Origin: Macrocystis pyrifera
Taxonomy: Eukaryota; Sar; Phaeophyceae; Laminariales; Laminariaceae
DNA: 64,000 nucleotides
Assembly (NCBI GenBank): GCA_031763025.1
Contig: JASSKH010000003.1
Location: 7,244,718 to 7,308,717, forward strand
Direction: 5' to 3'
Position numbers and translations under genes: made by a program. Position 1 is the stretch's first letter; every line of letters starts with the position of its first letter. Positions 1-12,404 of this stretch are shown one piece after another. The notes under the pieces were generated by a model. That model ran no database searches and had not been told where the DNA came from. It saw only the letters and a list, made by a program, of their open reading frames with translations.

Positions 1-44
1 ACGGAGGCCTCTTGGATACATCAAAGCCGAACTTGCGGCCCTGT

Positions 45-560
45 TCATGTTTCCACCCCCTCCCACACACGCTGTAAAACACGTCTATCACGGCGTGAGC
101 TAGACAACCAGGGTACCGTTTGTTTTTATTTTCGCGGTCACCTCCGCTGGCGGTCGAGTTACATATTTTTTGTGCGGGGAGAATCTCAACTCCGCACAAG
201 GGAGACGATCGTATCACGTAGTGTGTATATGGTACGGCACCCACGAGGTAGTTACATAGTAATCCCAATGCTGTCGCTGGAAGCGGCCACACCAGAAAAT
301 AAATCAATCCATTGATGCTGTCATCCATATGCGAGAAAATCCTCCTCAAAAGCGGCTCTCAGTAGAATATCGCTCACCCTTCATGGAACTCGCCGAACAA
401 CCTCACGGCGCTCCGCGCATGGTGCAAGCAATGTCTGCCTGGTCCGTGAAAACCTGACGTGCTCCGTCCCGGCATCGTAGGGATGCGAAGGTCTATGGTT
501 ATACGACCACGGCCATGCATGGTAATGAGTACACCTCCCGCCGCCCCTCCCACACACAAC
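45..560 (-). repeat. R1 repeat copy (about 0.5 kb), reverse orientation
   Basis: This copy matches, by eye, stretches at 18915-19537, 51590-52095 and 60735-62035. Shared landmarks are a stretch about GTAAAACA and GTGAGCTAGACAA, the CACCCACGAGG block, and a final part reading roughly CATGCATGG with CGTAGTCGTATG on the other strand. It carries no long protein-coding frame that recurs in all copies, so it looks like a non-autonomous element. Ends are approximate and lie next to C- or G-rich tracts. No terminal inverted repeat was recognised. Confidence 0.7.
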
Positions 561-1149
561 CACGAGCACAAAACAGGCCGTTTTATATGTACAAAACGAA
601 ACGCTGTCGTCTGTGGCAAGGGCCCCCTAGGCAGGACCATGAAACACACGAAATACAATCAGCCCCGCCCAAACGAGCCACGTGACGCAAGGCCAGGTTC
701 GGGAAATTACGCCCCACTCCCCCACACCACAACCAATTATATTGCACGGACGTACGCAGACCCCACCCCCCCGGCTCAAAAACCTGGCCAATCTCAGAGC
801 GTGGCGGGTCGGTCGGGGGCGTCTCGTGCTTCGCACGTTACGCCGCGGCTTATTAACTCCGTTAGAACTGCACCCAATTGAGTCTTATTTTTTTGCATCA
901 ATAGATAAGACTAGATAAAACACTTTGTGTATCGTGTAACAATACGATAAAATGTGGGAGCCAGGCTCTCCACTCAACCGTCCCACATCGGCTACGAACA
1001 ACCTTTGTGAGTCTGCATGTCTCAACGATGGTGAGGTGGTTTAACAATCATGATCACTAATAACAGGTACTGACAGCAATACTCGAAACAATACCAAAAC
1101 TCCATATCTGTAAAACACTTTTTTTGGAGACACAAACGACTTGATATTA
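561..1149. other. Unassigned spacer
   Basis: No exon or known repeat could be recognised here. The last exon of the minus-strand dehydrogenase copy A, if it existed, could lie in this part of the window. A search for its WFAQT-like helix on the minus strand found nothing convincing. Confidence 0.5.
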
Positions 1150-1203
1150 TTACCGGGGTCCATAGTAAATAGGACCAAATATTGTTAGTAAAAATAGGTA
1201 AAT

Positions 1204-3639
1204 ACAAGAGCTTCGCACGGGTGCCTGCCGGTACCCATGCTCCGGATAGGCAAATATACCTCAGTGCCAATTCGTGATTACGTTTTTTAGCAATATAAAT
1301 ACGCCATTCGATATTATAAATAGTACGAACGAACATGATCAGGTCAATGCCAAGTGGTGCAGGAAAAAGGCAATGCTGAGTTTCAGTTCTCAGTTTTTGA
1401 ATCTCTGTCTCACTCGCATTACTTTTGACCAACTTTTACTTGACTTTATGATTTTTTTTCGCGACGTTGTTTCGTTTTTCTTTCAGCGATCTCTGAAGCC
1501 CAAGAATCAGAACCGTCTACTATTGTGGGGCAGGAAACCATCGATACTATTGATCTTTGTCCTGGAGGGGGCAGAAGTCAGCTCAGATCTGAGAGGTTCA
1601 TCACATTTCTCAGAACTGAGATTACTTGCATTTTGTGGACCATAGTACTGCTGCCCTTTATCTGCCCGTTGCCAAGTAGTACCCCATACCCACGCCGAAG
1701 TATCATACGCACCTATCTACGGCGAGCTGTACCTACTGCCAACGGTGCTTGTGCAGGAGAGGTGGCCTCTCCTTTTCACATGAAAGCGATAGCAGCAGTA
1801 GCAGCAGCAGCAGCACAAAAGCACCATTCATTGCTGCTGCTGCTGTGTGCAGACGCAGCCGCAACACCAGCAGCAGCACTACCGAAGCAGCAGCAGCAGC
1901 AGCAGCAGCAGCAGACAATATGTCAGCTTGCAGCATCTGCCCAATAAATAACTGCGAGTACAGGACGCGTTACGCATATTTTTACCAACCAGTATAGGCG
2001 CATTATCTACACTGACTGGTATGAAATAATCCATCATGACTACAGGCAGTAATCGCAGCATATATTCCGAGATGCTGCGAGTAGGAGCAGTATCAAACAC
2101 CTGACACCTGATACTTGGTACCTGATATCGATCGGCAATACAGAACAACGTGACAACCGCAAAGTACACTGCTAACATTGGGCTGAATTCTCAGTGTGAA
2201 CCCCGAATTATTCAGGTCGGATACACGTGAAGCACACGCAGCACAATATCCACAGCACCACACAACCCCGATATACTGCGAGTACTCGCAGTGGAAGCAA
2301 ACAGTCTCGAACCCTCGATTACCTCCAGTAGTGCTCGCCGAAATAACTTGACGTGTTTTCACCAGAAAATGGTAAGACGAACATCTTATCTTGCAGTAGT
2401 ATACCAGTACCTGGTAACGAAGGATCGTATCTTAAAGCGGAACTGTATGAAATAGTATCTTAAATTTCTTTACTAAGTAACAGTAGATACCTGGCAGCTG
2501 GATATGATTTTATAAATTTTGAAATATTTGAAAAAAGTGAAAACCGTCTGCTGTGAGTACGACCGATTGAGTGGTTGAAACTCAACTTTGGAAGCTGCGT
2601 TATTGCGTGATACGTCAGACACGCTCATCGGGCGCGCTTGTTATGGATATTTGGTTTTACCTTGTACATCTTCCAAGTAGAATACCTCTGAACTACTACT
2701 CTACTGCTGTACTGTTGCTGCCGTAGTAGTACTCGTATTTCAATGCGCCTCCAGAGATCAGACCTTGCAGCAGCAGTAGACAGTCCGGGCATGTATGACC
2801 ACCTGTATGATATCCTCCGATGTGATTGGTCGGTTTTTCTTATCGACCACACTCGGTCGAATTCATACTCTCCAACAATCTCCATCCCATTCCTCCGGCG
2901 AAAACAAATGCCGTGCCGATTTTTATCGAACGATCTGGTAGCAAGAGCTGCGCGATACCCCGGGAAGGCGCGTGTAGTCGACTCGCGAAGAGAGAGGGGC
3001 AAGGGAAGACAGCCACCGAGTAAGGCGAGACCGAGGGGGTCGAACAGGCCGATGGCGGCCCGCAAACCAAAGGAGTCGGGAGAATAAAGCGGTAGCATCA
3101 GCAAGGCCGAGAATCGAACCTCGGATAGGAAAGAACTACAATAATAAGATCAAGTCTGTCTCTCTTTGCGGAGCAACAACAGCGAAACAAATCTCCAGGA
3201 CCGCGAAAATTAGAACGTCCGTGTCTCCTCGCCGTATTCTTGGAGTTCGTGGTCGAAAACGGGACTGTCAGTTTGAACCAATAAAAAATCGTTCAGATCC
3301 TGAGTACACGACTGCTGTTCACGCGTTCATGCGTGCCACCCTTGGACTTTTAGAACGATAGGGAACTCAATTTCCAGGGGGTAAGAAAATAGAACGTCCG
3401 TGTCTCCTCTCTGCAGCAAATATCCCTCGAGTTCGGGGTCGCCGCGCTCGTCGGCGGCGCGAGATTCCGAGACGTGCGCACGGGAGAACACCCGTCGGAG
3501 GCCGGCTCGCGCGACCGTCGAGGAAAGCGGTCGAAAAAGCAAGCACGAAGCCAGGGAAGCGAAGGCGTGTGGAATCTCAGGCTAAACTCAAGACGAAATC
3601 GGAAGCGAATGCTGCGCTCTCAGGCGTCGGGAATCATTG
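1204..3639 (+). mobile_element. R3 repeat, 2.4-kb copy
   Basis: The stretch is colinear with 46025-48575. Shared landmarks in order are a CCCATGCTCCGGATAGG block near 1235, a GATCAGGTCAATGCCAAGTG block near 1337, a CAG tract, a GTCTCGAACCCTCGATT block near 2306, a tRNA-like CGAATCGAACCTCGG box near 3110 and a GGTCGCCGCGCTCGTCGG block near 3437. The frames inside differ between the two copies and show no known domain, so no protein is called. The element may be non-autonomous. Confidence 0.75.
1786..1914. repeat. CAG trinucleotide tract in R3
   Basis: Several interrupted CAG runs, the longest at about 1885-1914. The homologous place in the second R3 copy (about 47000-47150) is also CAG-rich, so the tract belongs to the element. 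Confidence 0.9.
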
Positions 3640-3751
3640 TTTATATATTTATACAGGTTTTTGTCTGTACCATAGGTCCTATTTACTATGGTCCCCCGTA
3701 ATACTGTGGCTTCACTTTCGCAGTATATCGTAAACAGGGTTGTTGACTCAC

Positions 3752-6700
3752 AGGCTCTTTGCACAGGCGCCAAGAACGCGGGGCAGGCGGCCTCGAAGCC
3801 CGAGATGGTCAGGAACCACAGGTACAAGGGGATCATGATCCAGTAGCCGAGTCCCGGGACCAGAAAGGTGTGTCGCCCCCATCCGGCCTCCTTCAGCCCC
3901 GCCACGGTGCTTCTCAAGGCCGTGCCCGCGTCGACGCTGCGTTCGTTCGTCGAGGGGTGGGGGGGAGGCGGGAGAGTGAAGAGGGCAGTGGGAGAAGGCA
4001 AAGAGATGTGTGTGGGGGGAGGGGGAAGCCAGCAGCAGCGGAGCCGGCGTGAGCAGTGTACGCAAGAGCATGCGGGTACAACCGCGCCAGACTCGGTGCC
4101 CATGTTTCGTCGCTTGGTTCCCCCTCACCCCCCCCCCCCCCCCGGTTGGCGAGAATTGCGTTCTGGGCGATGTACGTCAGAAGGATACTTGCGACGCCGC
4201 TGCCTCCGCTGCCTACCACCGCCAACCCACAGCGCCATGTTCCCGCGGGGGGCAAATTTCTGCGCGTACGCCCTACGTGTTATTCGTGTGGTCTAGCACG
4301 ATTAGCGACAAAAAAAACGGCGTTAATATCAGGCACCAGGGATTTTCTAACACCGTTTACAAAAAGCAGACCTTCGGTACCACGCAGAGAGCACCGGTAT
4401 TCCGTTTTCGATACCGTTAACTTTTGGTGCTGCGATTCTTGGCGGTTTCACGCTCAGCAGCAACATGCCCATATACGTTGTCGAAAAAACATAATTTCGG
4501 TGCTGCGGTACATGGCGGAATATGTCTATTAATAGCAGCACATGCCCTGACGCATTCTTATTGTACAATGCTGCTCGGCAGTATTAGCACATGCGTAAGC
4601 CCGGCCTGCTCACATCGGTTCGTATCCCAGATCGGTTCGAATTCGGGCGATGCTTGACGTGCGGTCTTCGGTTAGCGTCCGGACTTCTTTGCGCGTCCAC
4701 ACGGGCGTTCTGGTCAGCCCCATCTGTAGCGCCGTGTCGACGTTCGAGAGATTGGTGAGAAATATCAGGCCAGAGCGGAACATCGACGAGTACATCGCTG
4801 GCGTGCGTTTGCGCAATAGGTACACACGCGGGGGCATGAGGAGTTACAATATCTTCCGCAACAAAACAGTCAAAAGCGATGCGGTGCAACTTCCTGGAAT
4901 AATGCACTGTCTGGGAACGTTGAAGCAGGTGTGGTTGTACCAGCGGCGTTACAAGGCGTTGGGGGCGAAAAACATTGCGCGAAGAACGTAACACAAAGGC
5001 TGGGACCTAGAGTAAAACAACACACAAGGGCGTGAATTAAAAACGAGTTTTGACGATAGCCGGCACACATCGCGCTAGGACGGCCGTGAACGGTTGTATC
5101 GAAGCGGCAGAACTACTAACCTTGCACGCCAGCTCTGCTATCCCCGCCGTCGCAAGCGCGACCACTTTTGGCACCCGCACAACCTTTGAGGTCGAAAACT
5201 CTATGCGGCAACAGAGAGGGGACAGGGGGCGAAAAAATGCGCGAACGAGAAACGGGCGCGACACGGGAAACATTTACCGACATCACCGAGGATAAGACAA
5301 AATCAGAGCAAACCATAGGGAGTGCGTCACAACCAACCCAACATTTTCTGTAACTCGCGTACGGGATTCAGGTACCTGGCAGGTTCTAACGGGATCCGGT
5401 CAAGCGCTCGAACGCGCGAGAAGCGACACCATCTGTCCGCCGAGAGAATGCTCTTCATGCAGCTTTCGGCATGTAAAATTCATACGGAAAAAAACATATC
5501 GGCAGTCTGTACGCGCCGTCCAATTCGCCGACCTCAAGGCACAGGCGGTGACGAGCAATCTCGCTTTGCGCGATCAAACAAGACAGCCACGCCTCCAACC
5601 CATCCCCCACCCAACCTCTTGTTTAGCCAGCAATAAAACCCATTCTAACAGCCGATCCCTCAACCCGCTATAATACGGATAACACCCAACCAACCCAATC
5701 GTACAAACTCATCCCCATGGTCTGTCCACCAACCCGTGGCGCCATGGTTTTCTAGTGATAATGGCGTCGGAACAGAATCAGAGTCTCCTTTTTTCGAGTA
5801 TGCCTGCAGCGTCCACCATACGCCGTCCACCAACGCACAGAAATTGACGACCTTTACAAGTGTCCTGCAGCGCGAAATCCTGATAGCGACAACTACACAA
5901 CCTTACTCAACACATCCAACCGAAACAAAAAAAAACGCCCAAGCCAGGAAAGGCGCCTACCTGGGCCACCAAGAACATGCTTGCAATACTGACCACAGCC
6001 AGCCCAATAGTACAAACCCATCCCAGCAGTCAGTGGGGCCCACCACACCAAGCCCTTTGCAACATACGAGAAATATCGATCAACCTTTTTAGTACCGCAT
6101 TGTGCATAAAACATATGCCTTACTCTAATTGCAAGTAATTTTTCCTCCCAAACGGGAAAGCGATGCTGGAGAAGATAACCCCCAACCAAAAACAAAATCG
6201 AAAAGAACAGGCAAGGCGCCTACCGAGGCCGTCGAGAACGCCGTCGGCAAACGCCTGCAGGCTGCACGGTCGCCCGTCCGTCACAAAGTACGCCTGCCCC
6301 GAGCAAACGGGGGCGTGCGTGCTCCACCCCGCGCCCCCGGCTTGCGCGTCCGCGGCCCCCTCCATGAGCTTTTGGCCCGCCAGCACCTGTGCCTCTACCT
6401 GCACTTGCAGGGAGAACGTGGGGAACCGGCGGGAAACTATATTTTCTAGTGTGATCATAGCTGTTATTTTACTACCAGTTTAGCTGTCATCTCACAACCA
6501 GTTTAACTCGTTACCAAGGCATTTTTTTGGCGTTGTCCACCACCACCCACGCTGAGAAAGTGCTGGTTCGTGATGAAACATCTACAACAGGAAGAAACTG
6601 AACTGTCAGCAGGGCCGTAGCGTGTTTTGTCGAGCGACTCACCATCAAGGCCGCATGGGCACGAGCCGGCGTCGCTGCTTCGAAAGTTTGACCGCACCCA

Positions 6701-9700
6701 CGACATAAACACAACATGGCGCGAGGGAACACGCAGGCAACTACAACCGAAACGGGGACCAAGAGGTGGCGAGGTTTCAAAGATATTTTTAGTAAAATTT
6801 TCACTCAGGGAGTAGTACCAGAGTGCATACTCGAGTATGACAACAATCAGGTCTGGTACCCGGGTACCTCAGAGTGATACAGCTTGCAGAGATGAATTGC
6901 GACGAAATCCTCGCTCTCGCGGCTGGGGTTTTCGTAATTATTAAAAACATATGCACACCCACACCCCTCCTCAGTTTCAACAGCCGTCAGACTTTGTTCC
7001 CCTCGAAAAGGAATATACCTGGTACCTGGTATATATACCCTTCGTGAGGTCATACAAACCCGGAGTATGCGCCATCGAAGTTATCATGTAATACGCAGCT
7101 CGCAAAAGACGAGAGTTTCGACGAAATGCTCGATCTCACAGCCGATGTTTTATACCGGTATTTAATTTGTTAAATTTGTATGTATTTAAAAGTTTCATAT
7201 AAAAATATCAGTATATGCCGCATGTACTGGACACATCGTTTCAAGGATAAAACTTCACCCAAAACAAGAATGCAAGGAGAGAGAAAGGGGGGGGGGGAGA
7301 GTGGTTCAAGCGAACATACGCACCAGGTTGTCGACGTACAGCATGTCGGACTGGACGTTCTCGCGCCCGAGGGCTATGCGGTTCAGCCCCCACCCTACCC
7401 ACGCCAGTACCCGAAGCAACGACCTGGACAAGGGACGCACAAAAAAAAACGGCGACAAAAAACGTCGGGGTCTGGGCGTAATGATCGCCCCAAAAAACGT
7501 ACGGCTGTATCTGGTGCAGCAGGCAGCAACCGAGCACAGCTGTAAGGAAATAGAGCACCCACTCTTTGAGTCGACTATATTTTTTCCCCTGAGGTACGCT
7601 TCCGCTCCATATTTTTCTGGAGCCCGTCCTATGACCACGGACTCAATCTTTCGGACATGAGTGAGTGTGAGAACAACAACAGAGGAGCACGTTCTTTCGG
7701 GAACCGGCGAGAGCGGAAGGGGGGCACAGCAGTAGGTCCGTCGCGCAAAAGCAAAGCACACCAGACAAGGGAGACGGAGGTGTTGCCACCACACCCACAG
7801 GGGATACGCGAAATGAGACACTACTGTCTGTAGAGGGGACCGGTCCCGGATTTCCATGGCACCGCCACCTTTACAACAGCGGACCAGAGAGGAGAGCTAC
7901 TCGTGCTGTATTGGAAAAAACTCGTACCGTACGAACAAAAAGCGCTCCTGACCTGTTTTCTTTCGTTCCGTAAACGGCGGCTGGACGCAGAGCGCACGTG
8001 TACAGGCACGAGGACCCTCCCAGGTTTTGCGTCTCGCTGCGGTATCGCATCAGCCCCAAGGCCGAGCGAAAGGACCACGCGGGCCCGAGGCAAGCACGAT
8101 ATCAAAACGCAAACCAACGGTGCGGTAAGGGGAGGATGGGGTCCTTGTTGTTACTTCTACATATGAAACCTGGTAACAGCTAGAACAGAAGTGCATGCAC
8201 CCTGCACACCTGCCCATATACATACATACCGCGGTTCGTGCTAATCTCGCCCCGTACATTTCTCTTCACGCGATAGACACTATCGGCGGTATAGGAAGGC
8301 ACTACGTACGCCTGCCCCAACATGTCGGACCACGCGTCATCGAACAACTTTTCAAGCGTGCAAAGGCGTGATAGCGTCCGCCTTCGCCGTCATCCCCGCG
8401 GCGAGAGGGGGCGTGACCAACTTCGACTGGGCCGCGTGCACGCCCACAGTCTGCAGAGAGCACACGCCACCAGCGAGACACCGCATACAGCTACGAGTAT
8501 ACCAGCTATATACTCACAAGCAAATATATACACAAGGTTTCCCTTCGAAGGCATTCGGACGTTTGGGGTGACGGCAAGGTGAAATTCCGATGATGTTTTG
8601 CGCAGCTGAAAAAAAAAAAAAAAGCCACCAGCCGTTGACATCGGTGAAGTCCATACAGCCCGAAAAGCGATAGGCATAACGACCAGCCAAAAATAAATCG
8701 GTATGTGTACAAGGTTCCCCTTCGGGACTATGGTTAATAATTTGAATCCCGGGGGTGTCGCAAGCTGAAAAGGGAGAGAGAACAAAGCAGCAGGCGTTCG
8801 TTCCTCGTACCAGCTACTCGTACGTAGCAACCGGGGAAGGACGAAGAACATGAACATAAATAAATAGGGAGCAGCAGCCACGGGGCAGTAATCGGGCAAG
8901 TAACACCGACCATCCCAAGCGAGTTTATAGTTACTGAAGTCCTGTACGAGACGGAGAGAACCTTTGTCGCCAGAAGGCAGCGATGGCGAAAAAAAATACA
9001 AAATACTTCGAGGTGCACCGAAGGTGCATCATCGGCGAGTCTCTCGCCTGGCCTTGAGAACCTCGGTCTCCGCCAAGGCGATGGCGTGCGCCGTCTCATC
9101 CTCCTGACTGGTGACAAAAGGCACGTTTTCGTCCGAGAGGTGGAGCCTGTTTTTGCTAGACACAACCCTGGAGGAGCTGACGAAGACGAGGCTGCCGACC
9201 CCGCACTCCTGGCAGCACTGCACTATCCTGCTCACGCCTAGTGACACGTGGGCGTGAAGGATGGTGTGGGTGGGAAAGTGAGGGGGTGGGTGGGTGGGTT
9301 GGCCGGCTGGTCGAGTCAGATCAAGGTGAGAGTCGAGCACAAGCGGTGTGGAGGACACGGTGTGGGTAGCGACGGGGTGCCTGTTTCACCCGATGTTTTA
9401 CGGCGTCCTCTAAGGGTAGCGGTCAGAGAGGATGAGCGTAACAATTCCAAGGCCGCTTCGACGACAAGAGCCGCTTGAATACTCGCAGTGCCCCTTGCAT
9501 CATTTTGTGCATGTCTATGCGGCGCCCCGACACGCAGGGCCATGTAGGCACACGCACACTGCGTCGATGTGCAGACTGCATGCCCCCCCCCGCACTTGAA
9601 ACGGACCGCCGGCGCCCCTTATCATGTGTGCTGAGTCTTGCGTTGCGCTGCGTGGGAGGCTCTACGAGTGCTATGCAGTACCTGGTGCGTCACAATGACA

Positions 9701-10192
9701 GATGCCACAGCAATACATATCGTACGTACTCGTGTTTCAGGGCAAGAGCTTGCAGGTTCTTGTCAGCACCACAAACGATACGAGACCTCCAGAGGGTACG
9801 ATGTACCAGCTGGATGGTGAAAGCAGGCAGAGCTGGCACGGCAACGACACCACAGGCGCATCAACGCGTGTTATGACTCGCGCAGTAATCGCACATACAC
9901 AAGCTCGGAGCACGACGACCTTCGCTTGCTTGCTGCCACAACAAAACACCGCTGTGTACACGTGAAAAAAAAAACGCGAGCAACGAGCCACCACCCAGGT
10001 GGCCGCAAGGTCCGATGCGTTTTCAACCTTATATTGCAGGGCCGCGGAAGAAGAATGAAAAACGACACACACGCGTGACAAGTGACACGCGACACGTGCC
10101 TGCCCTGAAGTCCTGCAGGTCGGCCGCGTCCGGCGAATCAGGGAGCTCGAGGGCGGACAGCACACGTACACGATATCGGCGCCTCTACAAAC
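3752..10192 (-). pseudogene. 3-beta-HSD/SDR42E-like dehydrogenase, copy A (probable decaying duplicate)
   Basis: Eight exons are readable on the minus strand: 10100-10192, 9048-9237, 7953-8036, 7324-7423, 6224-6398, 5121-5200, 4614-4723 and 3752-3936. Exons four, six, seven and eight have exactly the lengths of their copy B partners (100, 80, 110 and 185 nt), with the same phases. Recognisable segments are RGADIVYV, GVGSLVFVSSSRV, TCALRPAAVYG, DMLYVDNL, CSGQAYFVTDG and DLGYEP, as in 3-beta-hydroxysteroid dehydrogenase-type SDRs. The last exon visible encodes the start of the membrane tail (PGLGYWIMIPLYLWF). Exon one is 2 nt longer than in copy B: VYV and LSALELPDSP lie in different frames. 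The final TMEM254-like exon is not found downstream, where a MITE with a nested element sits. The Tyr-xxx-Lys position reads Thr and Ile. Two donors are GC (after 10100 and 9048). The shift could be a sequencing error, in which case a truncated gene remains. The start was not located. Confidence 0.7.
8700..8935 (+). repeat. R2 repeat copy (about 235 bp), in an intron of copy A
   Basis: Colinear with 28850-29095. Both begin with TACAAGGTTCCCCTTCGGGA, pass through AATCCCGGGGGTG and CGCAAGCTGA, a CCAGCTACTCGTA block, and end in GAGTTTATAGTTA. This size and shape suggest a SINE or short MITE. The first 20 bases are shared with family R4. Confidence 0.75.
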
Positions 10193-11180
10193 CTGCCACA
10201 GCAGAACAAGGGTTCGCGAAAACTGTTGAAAGAGTGTACCAGGTACGTTATACAAAAGAGGCCCACGAGGGGAATCGCGTCAATCGAGGCGGTACGTGGT
10301 GTTAGCCCTTTCAGAACTACAGTCCCAATTTGGGGACAAAAACCACTCAAGAAGTTATAAGTAATACGGGGGGCCATAGTCAATAGGACCTACGGTAGAC
10401 GCAAAAACCTATATATTTACCTATTTTTACGAACAAGATTTGGCCCTTTTTATTATGGTCCCCCGTGATAGTTTGTCCCCTAAAGGGGACTGCAGCCCTA
10501 CAGCAGTAGAAGGGTGTACCTGGTGCTTCGCAGGTAGACAGCAGCAGTGTTACATTTCAAACATGCAAACGATTGCCTATTGCATACTGGTACGTAAAGT
10601 GCTGAAACCGGCTCGGACTTGCTCCCACCCGCGGGAGAAACAGCGGTAGAAGCTCCAGTCCCATCAAATACGTATCATAGACGAAATGCGCTTGGAAACG
10701 ACAGACAGCAGACAGCAGCAGTGACGAACCCTAAGCAGTCAGGTATACCAGATACCAACACAGCAGCAGTACTGACGTGAACAGCACATGACCGGCGCGT
10801 ACTCGCCTCACGCAAGTCAAGAAAATAAACAGAATAGTTGTGCGAGCAAGAAAGGTGTCGCACACAAGTGGTGGGACAGCAGTGTTTATGAGTACTCGTA
10901 CCTCTCGAACTGTAATGAGGGCAAAGGGCTTCGCCCTCGGAAACACATACCTACCAGGTACCAGGAACAGCAGTAGCGGTAACGCCCGTGGCTAATCTAA
11001 GCTTGGCACGGCTAAGGAGGCACATCAAATCAAGAAAGCAGCACAGCTGTACGAGCAATGAATGTACTTCGAATTATACATGTTCGTATGCCAACGTATG
11101 TACGAGCCGAACTTTCAAAACGATGCGATGACATTGACAGCAAGGGAAGTTCGAGGCTACTGTGTAGTACTACTCTTCTG
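10193..11180. other. Spacer upstream of copy A, with one MITE
   Basis: Apart from the MITE at 10364-10468 and short GGACTGCAGTCC-like words on both sides of it (about 10303-10350 and 10475-10500), nothing was recognised. The missing first exons of copy A should lie here or further up, but no GxxGxxG-type segment was seen. Confidence 0.4.
10364..10468. mobile_element. MITE, TTACGGGGGACC family
   Basis: Inverted ends of about 25 bp (ATACGGGGGGCCATAGTCAA on the left, its near complement ending CCCCCGTGA on the right) enclose an AT-rich centre with ACCTATATATTTACC. The right flank is TA and the left flank ends in TA, fitting a TA target site. Length 105 bp. Confidence 0.8.
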
Positions 11181-11345
11181 GCAGGTAACACTCACATCCA
11201 CAAGCCCATTCCAGCAGTCCAGCACCGGCGAAGACCGAACCCTTGAACCCCCCCCACCACCTCCTCCTAGGTCACTCAAGCGGCGGTGCAGAGCCGATCC
11301 AACACTGCACCCATTTGTAAGAACAACGCTCAAGCTTGGTCTCAT
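11180..11345 (-). repeat. R5 tRNA-related SINE-like repeat
   Basis: The minus strand has a pol III B-box-like GGTTCGGTCTTCGCC followed by a GAATGGGCTTGTGGATGTG-type stretch. The same arrangement occurs at 39826-39965, where the box reads GGTTCGAGCTTCGCC and is followed by ATGTGAGTGTTA. The shared order of box and tail supports a tRNA-derived SINE. Ends are approximate. Confidence 0.55.
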
Positions 11346-11565
11346 CATGAAATCCTAAGTGAAAACTGCGTATAAGCCGCTAATCTTCGGCAAAGGGTTG
11401 CACTGCTGTCGCGTCTGAATTTAGAATAACAGCACCTGCCGAACGAGGAAGCTCGTCAACACGCACCCGCCACAAATATCAAATTCAAAGCTCTAGCTAT
11501 GACGGGCGAGCTGGCAATTGCCACTAAAGACTGCGCGCAACTGCAACGCCATCTCTATGGAAACC

Positions 11566-11589
11566 CCTCTTGAGAGGGGAGAGGGGTTA
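11566..11589. other. Short hairpin CCCCTC-TTGA-GAGGGG
   Basis: A perfect six-base stem with a four-base loop, directly followed by a second AGAGGGG. No gene was found next to it, so its role is unknown. Confidence 0.5.
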
Positions 11590-12089
11590 ATTTATCCTTC
11601 TTCAAAAATCGAAAATCACGATCCAAAGAAGATACAGGATACACAGCTTGCTGTGCGCTGGTCGGTCCTTTGATAATTATATAGTGGTTGGAATTGTCAA
11701 CAGGCTATACGAGGCCTCAGCATGAACTACTGGATTACTGTGTTCGTAGCACTACGTACCCCCGTGTTCTCCCACACAGCGTTTTTTTGTGTGTACTCTC
11801 GTACTACTACAGTATACTGCTGCTTGCTGTTGTAGTACAACGCTTATTAGTCCTTTGGGCTACGACCCAATCTTGTAAGGGTCATTCTTAGCGGAGAGCT
11901 TTTTTTCCATAATTTCCATGTTTTTTCGCGCAATTTGTTTGTCATCCAGATTTCCCTTTTTTTCCCAAACATGTCAAATTTAACAAACATAATTTTTTTG
12001 CTTGTGGAGAATTTCACGAATAGTGACAGAACGCCTCCTCCGTGTCTTGATACATATCTCCAATGATTATTTCGAAACTTCGGAAACTC

Positions 12090-12310
12090 TGGAAAAAAAA
12101 GCTCTCCGATATACTTAATATTATGCTTGAGCAAATTCACCTTTCTTTCTTTAAGAAGCGTTTTCATGTTGGACGTGAGATTCGAATTCACGACCAATGA
12201 CCCATGTCCTGCCGTCGATGCCATATATATGTTAAGGTCTTAGTCCGTTGGGCTTGTAAGCAACAATCGCCTACTACGAACCCAATCTAAGCCTTTTTGG
12301 TAGAACTTGC
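12090..12310 (-). repeat. tRNA-related SINE, first of two adjacent copies
   Basis: On the minus strand it reads a TAGATTGGGTTCG start, an A-box-like AGCCCAACGGACTAAG, a GGCATCGACGGCAGGACA stretch and a B-box GTGAATTCGAATCTCACG, then AACATGAAAACGCTTCTT. The copy at 12405-12640 has the same order with small differences. Confidence 0.65.
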
Positions 12311-12404
12311 GACAATACAATAATAGTAACTCCGCAGTTTTTCACAATCTCTGGGGACCCAGGACAAAAAGCTTTACCAGATTCATGACATGAGGAAATT
12401 CACT

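Larger units (their letters stand above)
1150..3701. mobile_element. Split MITE (TTACGGGGGACC family) holding a nested 2.4-kb insertion
   Basis: The left half (1150-1203) and right half (about 3640-3701) together give one copy of the roughly 105-bp MITE seen whole at 36181, 42404 and 42545. The outer flanks read TA on both sides, as in other copies, which fits a TA target duplication and a Tc1/mariner-type MITE. The space between the halves is filled by the R3 element, so the MITE was there first. Confidence 0.75.

Noticed and set aside
3327-3585. Arg-rich frames as a gene
   Set aside because: They are part of the R3 repeat, and the frames are not kept as a protein in the copy at 48300-48560.
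4140-4240. Hydrophobic minus-strand stretch in copy A (SGVASILLTYIAQ) as an extra membrane exon
   Set aside because: The exons on both sides (4614-4723 and 3752-3936) join in phase without it, exactly as in copy B.
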